Shown: positions 52,715 through 61,181, numbered from the stretch's first letter. The stretch: DNA of 64,000 bases from G963422745 sp965214285 (GCA_965214285.1 OZ243946.1:2170001-2234000), one strand, 5' to 3'. Numbers and translations are program-made. Notes: generated from the sequence alone by a model not told the origin.

Positions 52715-54022
52715 GTGAGGATCCGACCGACATCGAAGAGCCTGCGTCTGGCTTTGGCGGTGCTGCTGGTGCTGGCCGTGGTGATAGGCCTGTCGCTGGC
52801 GCTGCGCGGTGGCAGCGACGAGCAAGCGGTGGTCGTTGATGCGCCTCGGACTACGGGAGCGCCGGCTAGCAGCGCGCCGACGACGACGGCGTCGCCACCA
52901 GTGGCCTTCGATGACGATGAAGCGACGGTCGCCGAACCCGGCGCAGCGCCCGCGGCCGAGCCTGTCGAGCCTCTGGTGCCGCAGCCGGCCATGCCCCCCG
53001 AATTCGGCCCGCTCGCAGGCATCGCATCCCGACAGCCCACTACGACAACGACCGGGCCGACCACGACGACGAGTCCGCCGAGCGAGAATAGCGAGAATCG
53101 TGGGCCTGCGTCGCACCGCCACCCAGCCACAACCAAAGCATCTACGACGACCGCAGCGTCGTCTGCCACCCAGAATTGCGGTCTGGCTGTCGGTTATGAA
53201 GTATGCGCCGATGTGTCGGCCACGCAGGACTGCTGGCTGGATCATGGTGTCAAAAAGTGCGCCGAGCGGAAAGAACAAATGCCCGGATGCTTCATTTATA
53301 ACATTTACGGCTGGTGCACAGGGCGCGTGGCTGCCGACGGCGTCAGTGAGTACAAAGCTTTCGGCCAATGGTACCGCAACGTTTATAACGGACAGAGAGA
53401 CGACAGGAACGACCCTCGCTGCGCCGGGGAACGCACCGCCCCAGAGTTCCAAGCAGTTAGATGGATTGTGTGCAATTGCGATTTATTTGTAGATGAGGAC
53501 AGGGAATGGTGCACGTGGGTGTCTGCACCCGGCAAGACACGCAGCGATCATCACGCCACGACGACTACCACGTCGCCGTTCGAGGTTCGGGTTCCCAACG
53601 TCGTGGGGATGTCTCCAGCCTTGGCATACCAAACTCTGCAGGAAGCGGGCCTGCATGGCTATGAAAACCCATGGAATCGGCCAGAGACCCACATAGTCAG
53701 TAGTCAATGGCCTCGTGCTGGGGTCCTCGTCGAGCCGGGCAGCCATATCGATCTATATTTCGGGCCGCCAACTACGACGACGACTACTACCACGACCGCG
53801 CCGCCGGCTACTACTGAGCCGCCGTCGACCACCGCGCCGCCGGCTACTACTGAGCCGCCGTCGACCACCGCGCCGCCGGCTACTACTGAGCCGCCGCCGA
53901 CCACCGACCCGCCGGCCACTACTGAGCCGCCGCCGACCACCGACCCGCCGGCCACTACTGAGCCACCGTCGACAACCGCGCCGCCGGCTACTACTGAGCC
54001 GCCCACGACCAGCGGCGGCTAA
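52715..54022 (+). CDS. Exported PASTA-domain protein with cysteine-rich core and Thr/Pro repeats
   Basis: A 435-residue protein anchored by an N-terminal helix (about residues 11-30). A Thr/Pro/Ala-rich stalk (about 40-150) leads to a core (about 152-270) with ten cysteines, e.g. CGLAVGYEVC, CFIYNIYGWC and VCNCDLF. One PASTA domain follows (about 290-350: RVPNVVGMSPALAYQTLQEA to GSHIDLYFG), the fold that binds peptidoglycan or beta-lactams in Ser/Thr kinases and PBPs. The C-terminus is 12-residue TTEPPSTTAPPA repeats, probably a wall-spanning or glycosylated stalk. The core DNA is clearly AT-richer than its surroundings, suggesting foreign origin. GTG 52715 start. Confidence 0.7.
   Translation: MRIRPTSKSLRLALAVLLVLAVVIGLSLALRGGSDEQAVVVDAPRTTGAPASSAPTTTASPPVAFDDDEATVAEPGAAPAAEPVEPLVPQPAMPPEFGPLAGIASRQPTTTTTGPTTTTSPPSENSENRGPASHRHPATTKASTTTAASSATQNCGLAVGYEVCADVSATQDCWLDHGVKKCAERKEQMPGCFIYNIYGWCTGRVAADGVSEYKAFGQWYRNVYNGQRDDRNDPRCAGERTAPEFQAVRWIVCNCDLFVDEDREWCTWVSAPGKTRSDHHATTTTTSPFEVRVPNVVGMSPALAYQTLQEAGLHGYENPWNRPETHIVSSQWPRAGVLVEPGSHIDLYFGPPTTTTTTTTTAPPATTEPPSTTAPPATTEPPSTTAPPATTEPPPTTDPPATTEPPPTTDPPATTEPPSTTAPPATTEPPTTSGG
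53795..54012. repeat. 36-bp tandem repeats encoding the Thr/Pro stalk
   Basis: About six in-frame units, period 36 bp, encoding TTEPPSTTAPPA or the variant TTEPPPTTDPPA. The variants alternate in blocks, showing past unequal exchange. Confidence 0.85.
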
Positions 54023-54121
54023 GGCGCCGGGGGGACGTCAGGCGCGCGGGATGGTGATGGACGCCCCGGCAACGCGCGGCCAGGCAGCGACCGCGGCGTG
54101 GTGAGGATGGGGGAGCGGGCC

Positions 54122-55195
54122 TTAGGTGGGTGGCGCGGCGGTGAGGTCGGAGGGGTCGGTGTTGGCGCCGCAGACCACCACGGCGGCTCGCTCGCCGGGG
54201 CTGATGCCGCAGGCGCCGCTCTGCACTGCTGCGAACGCCGCGGCGGCACCGGGCTCGACTGCCAGCCCGCAGCGATCCCAGAGAGTGCGCCGGGCGGCAA
54301 GTATCGCTGCGTCGCTGACCGTGACCGACTCGCAGCGCCCCGCCAGCAGCTCCCAGGCAATCGCCCCGATCTGCGCTGCGCCGAGCGAGTCCGCAGCGAC
54401 GCCTGAGACCTCGACCGGCAACGGTGCGCCGGCCTGCAGCGCATCCGCCAAGCAGCGCGCTGTCTCGGGCTCTACGCAGACCAGCCGCACATTGTCGGGC
54501 AGTGCAGCAGCGATGCCTGCGGCCAGGCCGCCGCCGCCAACCGCCACGACCACGGTGTCGAGTCCAGGCATCTGCTGGCACAGCTCGACGGCGAGGGTGC
54601 CCTGGCCGGCCACGGTCAGCGGGGCATCGTAGGGGTGGATCTCCAAGGCGTCGCTCTGTGACTTGCGGTCGTCGCAGGCTGCCTGCGCATCGGCGTATTG
54701 CCTGCCGGCCACGTGGACCACGGCCCCGAGGCTGCGGATGCGCTCGACCTTGACCGCAGAGGCCGCGCTGGGCACGAAGATCTCGGCTCGGGCCCCCAAG
54801 GCCCTCGCCACGAACGCCACGGCGATGCCGTGATTGCCGCCGGAGGCAGCGATGAGGCCGTCGGCAGGCACGCCCTGGGCCAGGGCGCTGTTGAAAGCGC
54901 CGCGAACCTTGAAGCTGCCTGCCTGTTGAAGCGATTCCAGCTTGAGCGCCAGCGTCGCCATATCGTCCTCGACCCTCTGGCCTGCGACGCTCGCAAGTTC
55001 AGCGAAGTCGACTTCGAGCACGGGTGTGCGCCGAACCCGGCCCTCGATGCGGCTGACCGCCGCCTGCACGTCGGCGAGTTTCACGCTCGGGCCGTCGCCG
55101 TCATCAGAGCCGCCGTCGCCGGAACTGTCCGGGGGAGACTGTGGTGCAGGCGCTTTCACGGCCGCGAGTCTGCCCGCAGGCGCAGACCGCTCCAC
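54122..55195 (-). CDS. Threonine ammonia-lyase / serine-threonine dehydratase
   Basis: A 357-residue PLP-dependent fold-type II enzyme that deaminates threonine (or serine) to a 2-oxo acid and ammonia. The PLP lysine is K96 in GSFKVRGAFN. SGGNHG (118-123) holds the substrate-binding asparagine loop, and GGGGLAAGIA (about 218-227) binds the phosphate. There is no C-terminal ACT-like regulatory domain, so it fits the short catabolic or unregulated type. The first 40 residues are low-complexity; the real start may be later. A decayed copy of its 3' half lies 1.7 kb away beyond the PASTA-protein gene. Confidence 0.88.
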   Translation of the reverse strand: MERSAPAGRLAAVKAPAPQSPPDSSGDGGSDDGDGPSVKLADVQAAVSRIEGRVRRTPVLEVDFAELASVAGQRVEDDMATLALKLESLQQAGSFKVRGAFNSALAQGVPADGLIAASGGNHGIAVAFVARALGARAEIFVPSAASAVKVERIRSLGAVVHVAGRQYADAQAACDDRKSQSDALEIHPYDAPLTVAGQGTLAVELCQQMPGLDTVVVAVGGGGLAAGIAAALPDNVRLVCVEPETARCLADALQAGAPLPVEVSGVAADSLGAAQIGAIAWELLAGRCESVTVSDAAILAARRTLWDRCGLAVEPGAAAAFAAVQSGACGISPGERAAVVVCGANTDPSDLTAAPPT

Positions 55196-55503
55196 ATGGC
55201 TGGTTCCGGTGCGCCGGAAATCCCCGTTATGTAAAGTTGGTGATTAGGGTCAGGCATGGCTCGACCCGACCTGGCTTCTCCCGCCTGCAGGCGGCAATGC
55301 AGTCTTGCAGCGGCAAGCCCCCTCTCGCTGTCTCACGGGATTTGCGTCGGCGATCCGGGCCGCCTCGCCCAAGCTCCGTGCAGTGCTCGTGTTCCGTGCA
55401 GCTCAGCGCGCCCACAGTCACAGGCTGGGTCGCCATCCCTGGCATCTGCGTCCACAGGGCAAACTGCTGACACGACAGCGGGCTGCGGATTAGCGTTGCC
55501 AGC
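55196..55503. other. Intergenic region between divergent genes
   Basis: About 308 bp with an AT-richer patch near 55222-55250 (TTATGTAAAGTTGGTGATTA) next to an inverted repeat. It should carry promoters for both flanking genes. A minus-strand box reading TACATA lies near 55230, without a clear -35. No small gene recognised. Confidence 0.5.
55204..55219. promoter_or_regulatory. Inverted repeat before the dehydratase gene
   Basis: TTCCGG-TGCG-CCGGAA, a perfect 6-bp inverted repeat 8 bp upstream of the dehydratase start. It could be an operator or a leader hairpin covering the ribosome site. Confidence 0.35.
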
Positions 55504-55854
55504 ATGAGACGGCCAGAGCGGTCCGAGCTGACGATTCGCCTGTGGAGCACCGGCGACGAGTCCTTCGAGCGCTACATCAAGAGCCTCCTGGACCTGCTGC
55601 CGCGTCACCGAGGCCGTTTCGCCCGGCGCGTCTCCCCCGTCGGCGATGCCGGCGACGCTGCCGATGCCGTGCTGGTGCTCTCGTTCCCGGACTCGGCGTC
55701 TATCGACGGCTTCTTGCGCGATCCGCTGCGTGACGACCTCGACGAACTGGCCCGCAGCGGCGTCAGGCGGTCTGTCATCATCGACGGCAGGACCCGGCCT
55801 GCCGGCGACGTAGACGGCGAGGTTCTGGAGTTCCCCGGCAGCAAACAGCCCTAA
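55504..55854 (+). CDS. Small alpha/beta protein, unknown function
   Basis: A 116-residue protein beginning MRRPERSELTIRLWSTGDES, with a central ADAVLVLSFPDSASIDGFLR segment. This pattern of strand, helix, strand plus an acidic pair resembles dimeric ferredoxin-like barrel proteins (DUF1330/ABM type). Catalytic residues cannot be assigned. The SET-domain gene follows within 50 bp, so the two may be co-transcribed. Confidence 0.6.
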   Translation: MRRPERSELTIRLWSTGDESFERYIKSLLDLLPRHRGRFARRVSPVGDAGDAADAVLVLSFPDSASIDGFLRDPLRDDLDELARSGVRRSVIIDGRTRPAGDVDGEVLEFPGSKQP

Positions 55855-55901
55855 CCTTGACCGCTTGCGAACAGACGTTGCACGTTGAACCCGGGCACCC
55901 G

Positions 55902-56228
55902 ATGCCGCCAAGCCTCCCCGGCCTGGAGGCGGCCGAGTCGCGGGTTCACGGCACCGGGGTGTTCACTCGCGACCGCATCGCTGCCGGAGACCTGATCGGC
56001 GTCTACGAGGGAACGCCCACCGACATCGACGGTACGCACGTGCTGTGGGTCTCCGACGACGACGGCGCCTGGCACGGAATCGAGGGCACCGGGGTGCTGC
56101 GCTGGCTCAACCACAGCTCCGAGCCCAACGCCGAGTTCGACGGCACCGACCTGTACGCCCTCAGAGACATCGCCGCCGGCGAGGAGCTGCTGATCCACTA
56201 CGGCGCCGAGTGGGCCGACGTTCCCTGA
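55902..56228 (+). CDS. SET-domain protein (putative protein-lysine methyltransferase)
   Basis: A 108-residue minimal SET domain. The early strands read ESRVHGTGVFTRDRIAAGDL. The SAM/substrate knot is made by LRWLNHSSEPNAEF and YALRDIAAGEELLIHYG, matching the two SET signature motifs (NHSxxPNA and GEEL-x-x-x-Y). SET enzymes methylate lysine side chains of proteins. No pre- or post-SET zinc region is present. ATG 55902 is chosen because it sits just before the domain; the frame is open back to a TTG at 55857. The target is unknown. Confidence 0.8.
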   Translation: MPPSLPGLEAAESRVHGTGVFTRDRIAAGDLIGVYEGTPTDIDGTHVLWVSDDDGAWHGIEGTGVLRWLNHSSEPNAEFDGTDLYALRDIAAGEELLIHYGAEWADVP

Positions 56229-56290
56229 GCGCCTCTCCCCCGGCGGGGAACAGGACGAGGACCGCCCCAGCAGAGCCGGCTGGTTGCGGC

Positions 56291-57184
56291 TCAGCGCCAG
56301 TGCGCCACCGGTCCCGCACCGCTGACAGGCCAGTCCGGCGTGCGGGCCAAACAGTCGTGCACGAAGCGCTTGGCGTCAGTGACCGCCTCGACGGTCCCAC
56401 GGCCACAGGCGAGGCCCGCGGCGAGCGCCGCCGCGAAGGTGCAACCGCTCCCCCGCACGTGACGGGTGCGAAGAGCCGGTCCTTCGATGACCTCGACCGA
56501 GCCGTCCGGGCCGACAAGCACGTCGCTGCTGTGCTCCCAGCTCCTGCCTGTGACCACCGTCCAGGCGGCCCCCAGCGCTGCCAGGTCCGCAGCGGCGTCG
56601 ACCACGGCATCCAGCGTCTCCAGCGGGCGCCCGATGAGGATCTGCGCCTCGTCGACGTTGGGCGTGATGACCTGCGCGGCGGGGATCAGCTCGGCTCGGT
56701 AGGCCGCCTCGACCTCGGGCGCCGCGAACTGCTCGCCGCGGCCGTTGACCAGCACCGGGTCGACCACCGGCGGCGGCAGGCGGCCGTCGCCCACCAGCGC
56801 GGCCACCAGGCTCGCTGTCTCGGGCGAGGCGATCAGGCCGGTCTTGACCGCCGCGGGAGCGAAGTCGGCGAGGATCCCGTCGATCTGACGGGCGATCAGG
56901 CCTGCGTCTGTGGTCTCGACCTGTGTCATCTCGGTCAGCGACTGGGCGGTGAGCGCGGTCGTCACGCTGACCCCGTGAACCCCGAAGGCGGCGAAGGTCG
57001 TGAGGTCCGCTGCGCTGCCCGCGCCGCCGAGGGGATCCTGGGCAGCGAGCGACAAGACGACAGGCGGCGGCCCGGAAGTGAGCTGAGGGCCTGAGCCTGC
57101 GGCCCACGACGCCGGCTCGCCCCGGCCAGGGTCGTCCGCTCGGCCGCCAGCCCGCCTCTCGGTGATGTCTGGTTCAGGGCTCAT
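56291..57184 (-). CDS. thiD: Hydroxymethylpyrimidine/phosphomethylpyrimidine kinase
   Basis: A 297-residue ribokinase-fold enzyme that phosphorylates HMP and HMP-P for thiamine synthesis. After a 35-residue low-complexity leader come SLAAQDPLGGAGSAADLTTF (substrate site), VHGVSVTTALTAQSL, AVKTGLIASPE, VVDPVLVNGRGE and the anion hole RGSGCTFAAALAAGLA. Normal for ThiD apart from the leader. No other thiamine gene or TPP riboswitch is visible nearby. It is divergent from the YqgE gene. Confidence 0.92.
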   Translation of the reverse strand: MSPEPDITERRAGGRADDPGRGEPASWAAGSGPQLTSGPPPVVLSLAAQDPLGGAGSAADLTTFAAFGVHGVSVTTALTAQSLTEMTQVETTDAGLIARQIDGILADFAPAAVKTGLIASPETASLVAALVGDGRLPPPVVDPVLVNGRGEQFAAPEVEAAYRAELIPAAQVITPNVDEAQILIGRPLETLDAVVDAAADLAALGAAWTVVTGRSWEHSSDVLVGPDGSVEVIEGPALRTRHVRGSGCTFAAALAAGLACGRGTVEAVTDAKRFVHDCLARTPDWPVSGAGPVAHWR

Positions 57185-57230
57185 CGGCTGCTCGGCGCTC
57201 GATTCGACGGCGACACGCCATTATGTAGGC

Positions 57231-57776
57231 ATGTCCACCGCCGGACGCCACCTCGTCGCCAGCCACTGGATGCTCGACCCGAACTTCGCCCGCACGGTGG
57301 TGTTCATGCTGGAGCACAATGACGACGGCGCCCTGGGCGTGGTGCTGAACCGGCCCAGCGAGCTGCCGGTGGCCGGCACCGTGGACGAGTGGGCCGGCCT
57401 CGCTGCGGCGCCGGGCGTGGTCTTCGCAGGCGGGCCGGTGTCGACACGCTCGGTCATCACCCTCGCAGCGGCCAGCCCGGAGGTGTCCTCGACCCACTTC
57501 AAGGAGATCCACCTGGGGCTGGGCACTGTCGACATCGCCATGGCACCGGAGCGGATTCCCGGCCTGCTCGCCGTCAGGCTGTTCGCCGGCTACGCGAGCT
57601 GGGCGCCGGGCCAGCTCGAAGCCGAGCTTGACGAGAACGCCTGGCACGTGGTCGACGCACTCGCGCACGACGTGCACAGCGAGGACCCCGAGGCGCTGTG
57701 GTGGACGGTGCTGGCCCGCCAGGACGGCCCGCTGTCGCGCCTCGGCAACTTCCCGCACAACCTCACCGACAACTGA
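57231..57776 (+). CDS. YqgE/AlgH family protein (UPF0301)
   Basis: A 181-residue protein of the YqgE/AlgH family. ASHWMLDPNFARTVVFMLEH, GALGVVLNRPSE, VFAGGPVSTRSVI and RLFAGYASWAPGQLEAEL are all conserved. It is cytoplasmic and binds or regulates by unknown means; AlgH affects alginate synthesis in pseudomonads. ATG 57231 matches the family start (MSTAGRHLVAS). Confidence 0.92.
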   Translation: MSTAGRHLVASHWMLDPNFARTVVFMLEHNDDGALGVVLNRPSELPVAGTVDEWAGLAAAPGVVFAGGPVSTRSVITLAAASPEVSSTHFKEIHLGLGTVDIAMAPERIPGLLAVRLFAGYASWAPGQLEAELDENAWHVVDALAHDVHSEDPEALWWTVLARQDGPLSRLGNFPHNLTDN

Positions 57777-57926
57777 CGCCCAGGCTGCCCTCATCGCGGG
57801 ATGGCCACGGGGGTAAGCCGCTGCGGTGGTCTTGGCGACGGCGACGGTGGCGGGCAGCAGTCCGGGCTGATGTCCGCCGCGGCGCGAGCCGTGAGCCCGC
57901 AGCGAAGGGCCGATTTGCGGTGGGGG

Positions 57927-58565
57927 TCAGGCGGATTCGCCGTAGGCCGGGTACTGCTTGCCTCTCGGGAGGGTCTCCTCGTCGGCCTCCAGGCCCCACG
58001 ACGTCCAGCCAGGCCGGGCATACCTCGCGAAGAGCTCGAGATAGGGCCCCGGCGAGCAGGCCTCGATGATCGGGTACTGCTCGTCAGGCTTGCGCGAATG
58101 CTCCCGCTTGCGGGTCTCGATGATGTTCACCTGCCGCCGCCCAGGCGCCAGGGTGCGCATCCGGCCCTTGGTGCCGAAGAGGATCAGCTCGGTGACGTTG
58201 CGGAAGTAGAAGCCCACTCCCCTGCCGTCAGGCCCGCCGTCCTTGCGGCGCTTCGCCCACACGATGTTCGACTTGTAGGCGAAACCCCAGGCCTCCATCA
58301 CTCGCAGGCCGTCGGCGATCAGTGCATTCGGCACCCACAGGTAGAGGTGGGCGTTCTCGGCTGTGACCCCCTCGACCGGCAGAGCGCAGACCTCGGCTGT
58401 GGTCATGGTGTCGTATCGCGAGAGCCGGCGGTGCTCTGGGGCGACCTTGCCCGTGCGGTTCTGGAATCTCCAGGGCGGATCGGCGAGGACGGTCGAGAAC
58501 GGGCCGCCCTTCAACTCCCTGAGATCCGCCAGCGCCTCAAGCCAATCCTCGCTCTGGGAGTCCAT
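57927..58565 (-). CDS. MT-A70 family adenine-N6 DNA methyltransferase
   Basis: A 212-residue SAM-dependent methyltransferase. The catalytic DPPW is at residues 29-32 (VLADPPWRFQN), followed by HLYLWVPNALIADGLRVMEA, YKSNIVWAKRRKDG and GFYFRNVTELILFGTKG, which together are the bacterial MT-A70/M.MunI-like core. It would methylate adenine in DNA (or possibly RNA). No restriction enzyme is adjacent, so it appears solitary. Length is typical of the family. Confidence 0.9.
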   Translation of the reverse strand: MDSQSEDWLEALADLRELKGGPFSTVLADPPWRFQNRTGKVAPEHRRLSRYDTMTTAEVCALPVEGVTAENAHLYLWVPNALIADGLRVMEAWGFAYKSNIVWAKRRKDGGPDGRGVGFYFRNVTELILFGTKGRMRTLAPGRRQVNIIETRKREHSRKPDEQYPIIEACSPGPYLELFARYARPGWTSWGLEADEETLPRGKQYPAYGESA

Positions 58566-58718
58566 CTCGGGACCGTACCAGCCGTGTTACGCGAGACGCT
58601 TCTGTAGTGCCTTGAGGAAAGGCAACGGTGTTGCAGCCGATTCGGGCTGACACAAGCCACAGTGCCGGTGGCAGCCAACGAAGAGAAGCGCGGGCGAGCT
58701 GGCGGAGGAAGCGGTGGG

Positions 58719-59396
58719 CTAGGTGGTGATGAAGATGCCCTCGGCCTCCACGAGCAGGCGGTCGCCGTCACAGAAGGTGCCCTTGGCGAAGGTCTTGCGG
58801 CCCTCGACGCTCTCGACCCAGCCCCGGATGGCGACCGGCCGGTCCAGCGGCGTCGGGCTGCGGTAGGCGACGGTAAGCGTCCCCGTGAAGCCGCCGCGCT
58901 CGTTGGCCAGGCACGCCATGCCGAGCACCTCGTCGAGCACCGCCGCGATCACGCCGCCGTGAACGGCATCGGGCGGCCCGTTGAAGGTGTGGCGGAATCG
59001 CGCCGACCCCGTGACCTCGCGGCGCCCGTCGACCTCGCTGACCTCCAGGGTCACCGGCGGCGACAGCGGGTTCAGCAGGCCGCTGTAGGGGCTGTAGGGC
59101 ATCATGGCCACCGCGCCGCTGCCTGCCATGGACGCCATCTGGCGCGGCGGCATGCCGCCCGGCCCCGGCACTGCCGGGCCGTCGGACACCGCACCCCGGG
59201 AGTCGATCTCGAAGTGCAGCCCCGCCTGCATGCGAAGCCCGTGCACGACATGCGGCTCGACCAAGGCGGTCAGTTCGCGGACCTGCGCAGAGAGCGCCTC
59301 CAGGTCGACGCCGCCTAAGTCCGCGGTGCGGACTGCCTCCAGCAGGACGCGCAGATCCTCGTTGAACGATTCAGGAGCGGTCGGGGATCCAGACAT
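58719..59396 (-). CDS. PaaI-like hotdog thioesterase
   Basis: A 225-residue protein. The C-terminal half is a hotdog fold with the PaaI signature GPPDAVHGGVIAAVLDEVLG, then GFTGTLTVAYRSPTPLDRPV and DGDRLLVEAEGIFI. It likely hydrolyses an acyl-CoA. The N-terminal 100 residues are an unusual extension. ATG 59396 lies within a 73-bp tandem repeat whose further copies repeat the same start codon and first codons upstream. Confidence 0.85.
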   Translation of the reverse strand: MSGSPTAPESFNEDLRVLLEAVRTADLGGVDLEALSAQVRELTALVEPHVVHGLRMQAGLHFEIDSRGAVSDGPAVPGPGGMPPRQMASMAGSGAVAMMPYSPYSGLLNPLSPPVTLEVSEVDGRREVTGSARFRHTFNGPPDAVHGGVIAAVLDEVLGMACLANERGGFTGTLTVAYRSPTPLDRPVAIRGWVESVEGRKTFAKGTFCDGDRLLVEAEGIFITT

Positions 59397-59575
59397 CGGG
59401 CGCAAGCTACGACACCCACGCACAGCGCAGCGAGCAGAGCGATTCGAGAGCCGTCGGGGACCCAGACATCGGGCGCAAGCTACGACACCGCCGCGCAACG
59501 CAGCGAGCAGAGCGATTCGAGAGCCGTCGGGGACCCAGACATCGGGCGCAAGCTACGACACCGCCGCGCAGCACG
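59368..59575. repeat. 73-bp tandem repeat duplicating the thioesterase start
   Basis: Copies at 59368-59440 and 59441-59513, and a partial copy from 59514 to about 59575. Each includes the minus-strand ATG and first codons of the thioesterase (Met-Ser-Gly-Ser-Pro-Thr-Ala) plus its upstream region. Confidence 0.85.
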
Positions 59576-59618
59576 GCGAATCGCCGGACCGCCCGCCTCG
59601 CCGGTACCGTGAGCGCCC

Positions 59619-60371
59619 ATGAAGCGCTTCACCGACAAGGTCGCATTCCTGACCGGCGTGGCCTCGGGCGTGGGGCGGGCCACGTCGCTGCGCCTCGGCG
59701 CCGAGGGGGCCGCCGTCTTCGGGATCGACATCGACGCCGATGCCATGGCCGCCACCGCCTCCGAGGTCACCGACGCAGGCGGCGAGATGACGGTGCGCCA
59801 GACCGACGTGAGCGAGGTCGAAGCCGTGCGGGCCGCGGTGCAGGCCGCGGCGGACGCCTACGGCCGCATCGACGTGGTGGGAAACATCGCAGGCATCGCA
59901 CGCCAGCAGCACCTCGCCGAGGTAAGCGAGGCCGACTGGGACCGCATGAACGCCGTCAACCTCAAGGGCCCGTTCTTCGTGGCCCAGGCCGCCATGCCGC
60001 ACCTGCTTCAGACCTCGGGATGCCTCATCAACATCGCCTCCAACGCCGGCCTGATGGGCCAGGCCTACACCGTGCCCTACTGCGCCACCAAGGGGGGCAT
60101 CGTCAACATGACCAGGGCGCTGGCCATGGAGTTCGCCAAGCACGACGTGCGCGTGAACGCCATCGCCCCTGGCGGGATCGACACGCCGCTGGTCCACAAC
60201 TTCGAGCTCGCCGAGGGCATCGACTGGGCGCTGATGCAGAACCACATCGGCTTCCGCAAGCCGAGCTCGCCTGAGCAGATCGCGGCCTTCTTCGCCTTCC
60301 TGGCCAGCGACGAGGCGGCCAACATCCACGGCAGCATCCTCAGCGCCGACGGCGGGCTCACCGCCGCCTGA
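59619..60371 (+). CDS. Short-chain dehydrogenase/reductase
   Basis: A 250-residue classical SDR oxidoreductase. The cofactor loop is TGVASGVGRA (about residues 13-22). NIAGIA replaces the NNAG motif. The catalytic Ser is in NIASNAGL and YCATKGG supplies Tyr and Lys (about 149-153). An aspartate after the second strand (GIDIDAD) favours NAD. It resembles 3-oxoacyl reductases, but the substrate is open. Confidence 0.9.
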   Translation: MKRFTDKVAFLTGVASGVGRATSLRLGAEGAAVFGIDIDADAMAATASEVTDAGGEMTVRQTDVSEVEAVRAAVQAAADAYGRIDVVGNIAGIARQQHLAEVSEADWDRMNAVNLKGPFFVAQAAMPHLLQTSGCLINIASNAGLMGQAYTVPYCATKGGIVNMTRALAMEFAKHDVRVNAIAPGGIDTPLVHNFELAEGIDWALMQNHIGFRKPSSPEQIAAFFAFLASDEAANIHGSILSADGGLTAA

Positions 60372-60417
60372 AGCCGGCAGCGAAGCGCATGCGAGCAGAG
60401 CGCCACAGAGCGGCATC

Positions 60418-61071
60418 GTGATCGTCGACGCCTTCGTGCTCGGCGTGGACCTCGACGGGGTGTGCGCGGATTACACCAAGGGGATTCGCTGGCTGGCGGC
60501 CCAGCATCTCGGCGTGGACGAGATCGACCTGCCCGAGCAGCGGAGCTGGGACTTCGCAGAGTGGGGGCTCGACTCAGACGCCTTCGAGAAGCTGCACCGC
60601 CAAGCGGTCACCAAGGAGCGGATGTTCCGCGGCCTGGACCTGATCGACGGCGCCGCCGAGGCGCTGTGGAGGCTGTCGGACGCGGGCGTGTGGATCAGGA
60701 TCATCACCCACCGGCTCTACACCAACTGGGGCCACCAGATCGCCGTCAGCGACACCGTCGAGTGGCTCGACAACTCCCGCATCCCCTACCGCGACCTGTG
60801 CTTCTTGGGCGCCAAGCCCGAGGTGGAGGCCGACCTCTACATCGAGGACTCCCCCGCCAACATCGAGGCGCTGCGGGCTGCCGACAACGAGGTGATCGTC
60901 TTCGATCAGCCCTACAACCGGGAGCTGGCCGATCCCAGGGCCGCCAACTGGCCCGAGGTCGAGGAGCTGGTGCTGGAGCGCTACGCGGCGTGGTCGGGGC
61001 CGCTGGGCGTCCAGCCGTCCCTGCCGGGCGTGACCGAGAGCGACCGCCTGCGGGATCCGTCCCCAGGCTGA
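60418..61071 (+). CDS. HAD-family 5'-nucleotidase (NT5C-type)
   Basis: A 217-residue phosphatase. The nucleophile loop is GVDLDGVCADY (D11, D13). IITHRL supplies motif II, and LYIEDSPANIEAL is the late motif with acidic metal ligands. RSWDFAEWGL and LPGVTESDRL flank the domain. It matches 5'(3')-deoxyribonucleotidase-like proteins. GTG 60418 start. It likely dephosphorylates nucleotides in the cytoplasm. Confidence 0.85.
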   Translation: MIVDAFVLGVDLDGVCADYTKGIRWLAAQHLGVDEIDLPEQRSWDFAEWGLDSDAFEKLHRQAVTKERMFRGLDLIDGAAEALWRLSDAGVWIRIITHRLYTNWGHQIAVSDTVEWLDNSRIPYRDLCFLGAKPEVEADLYIEDSPANIEALRAADNEVIVFDQPYNRELADPRAANWPEVEELVLERYAAWSGPLGVQPSLPGVTESDRLRDPSPG

Positions 61072-61181
61072 GCCCCGCCCACTCCCCGCTGGTCGACGCC
61101 GGGCTGCTGGGCTCGCTGATCCCCTCTGAGCGGCAACGGCGGCAGCGCGCAGTCTCGGAGCGCTACCGTGCGGGCGTGACA

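Noticed and set aside
56185..57230. TPP riboswitch near thiD
   Set aside because: No THI-box-like sequence is visible upstream of the thiD start, which lies only 46 bp from a divergent gene.
59368..59575. Tandem repeats considered as a CRISPR array
   Set aside because: Units are directly adjacent with no unique spacers, include coding sequence, and no cas gene is present.
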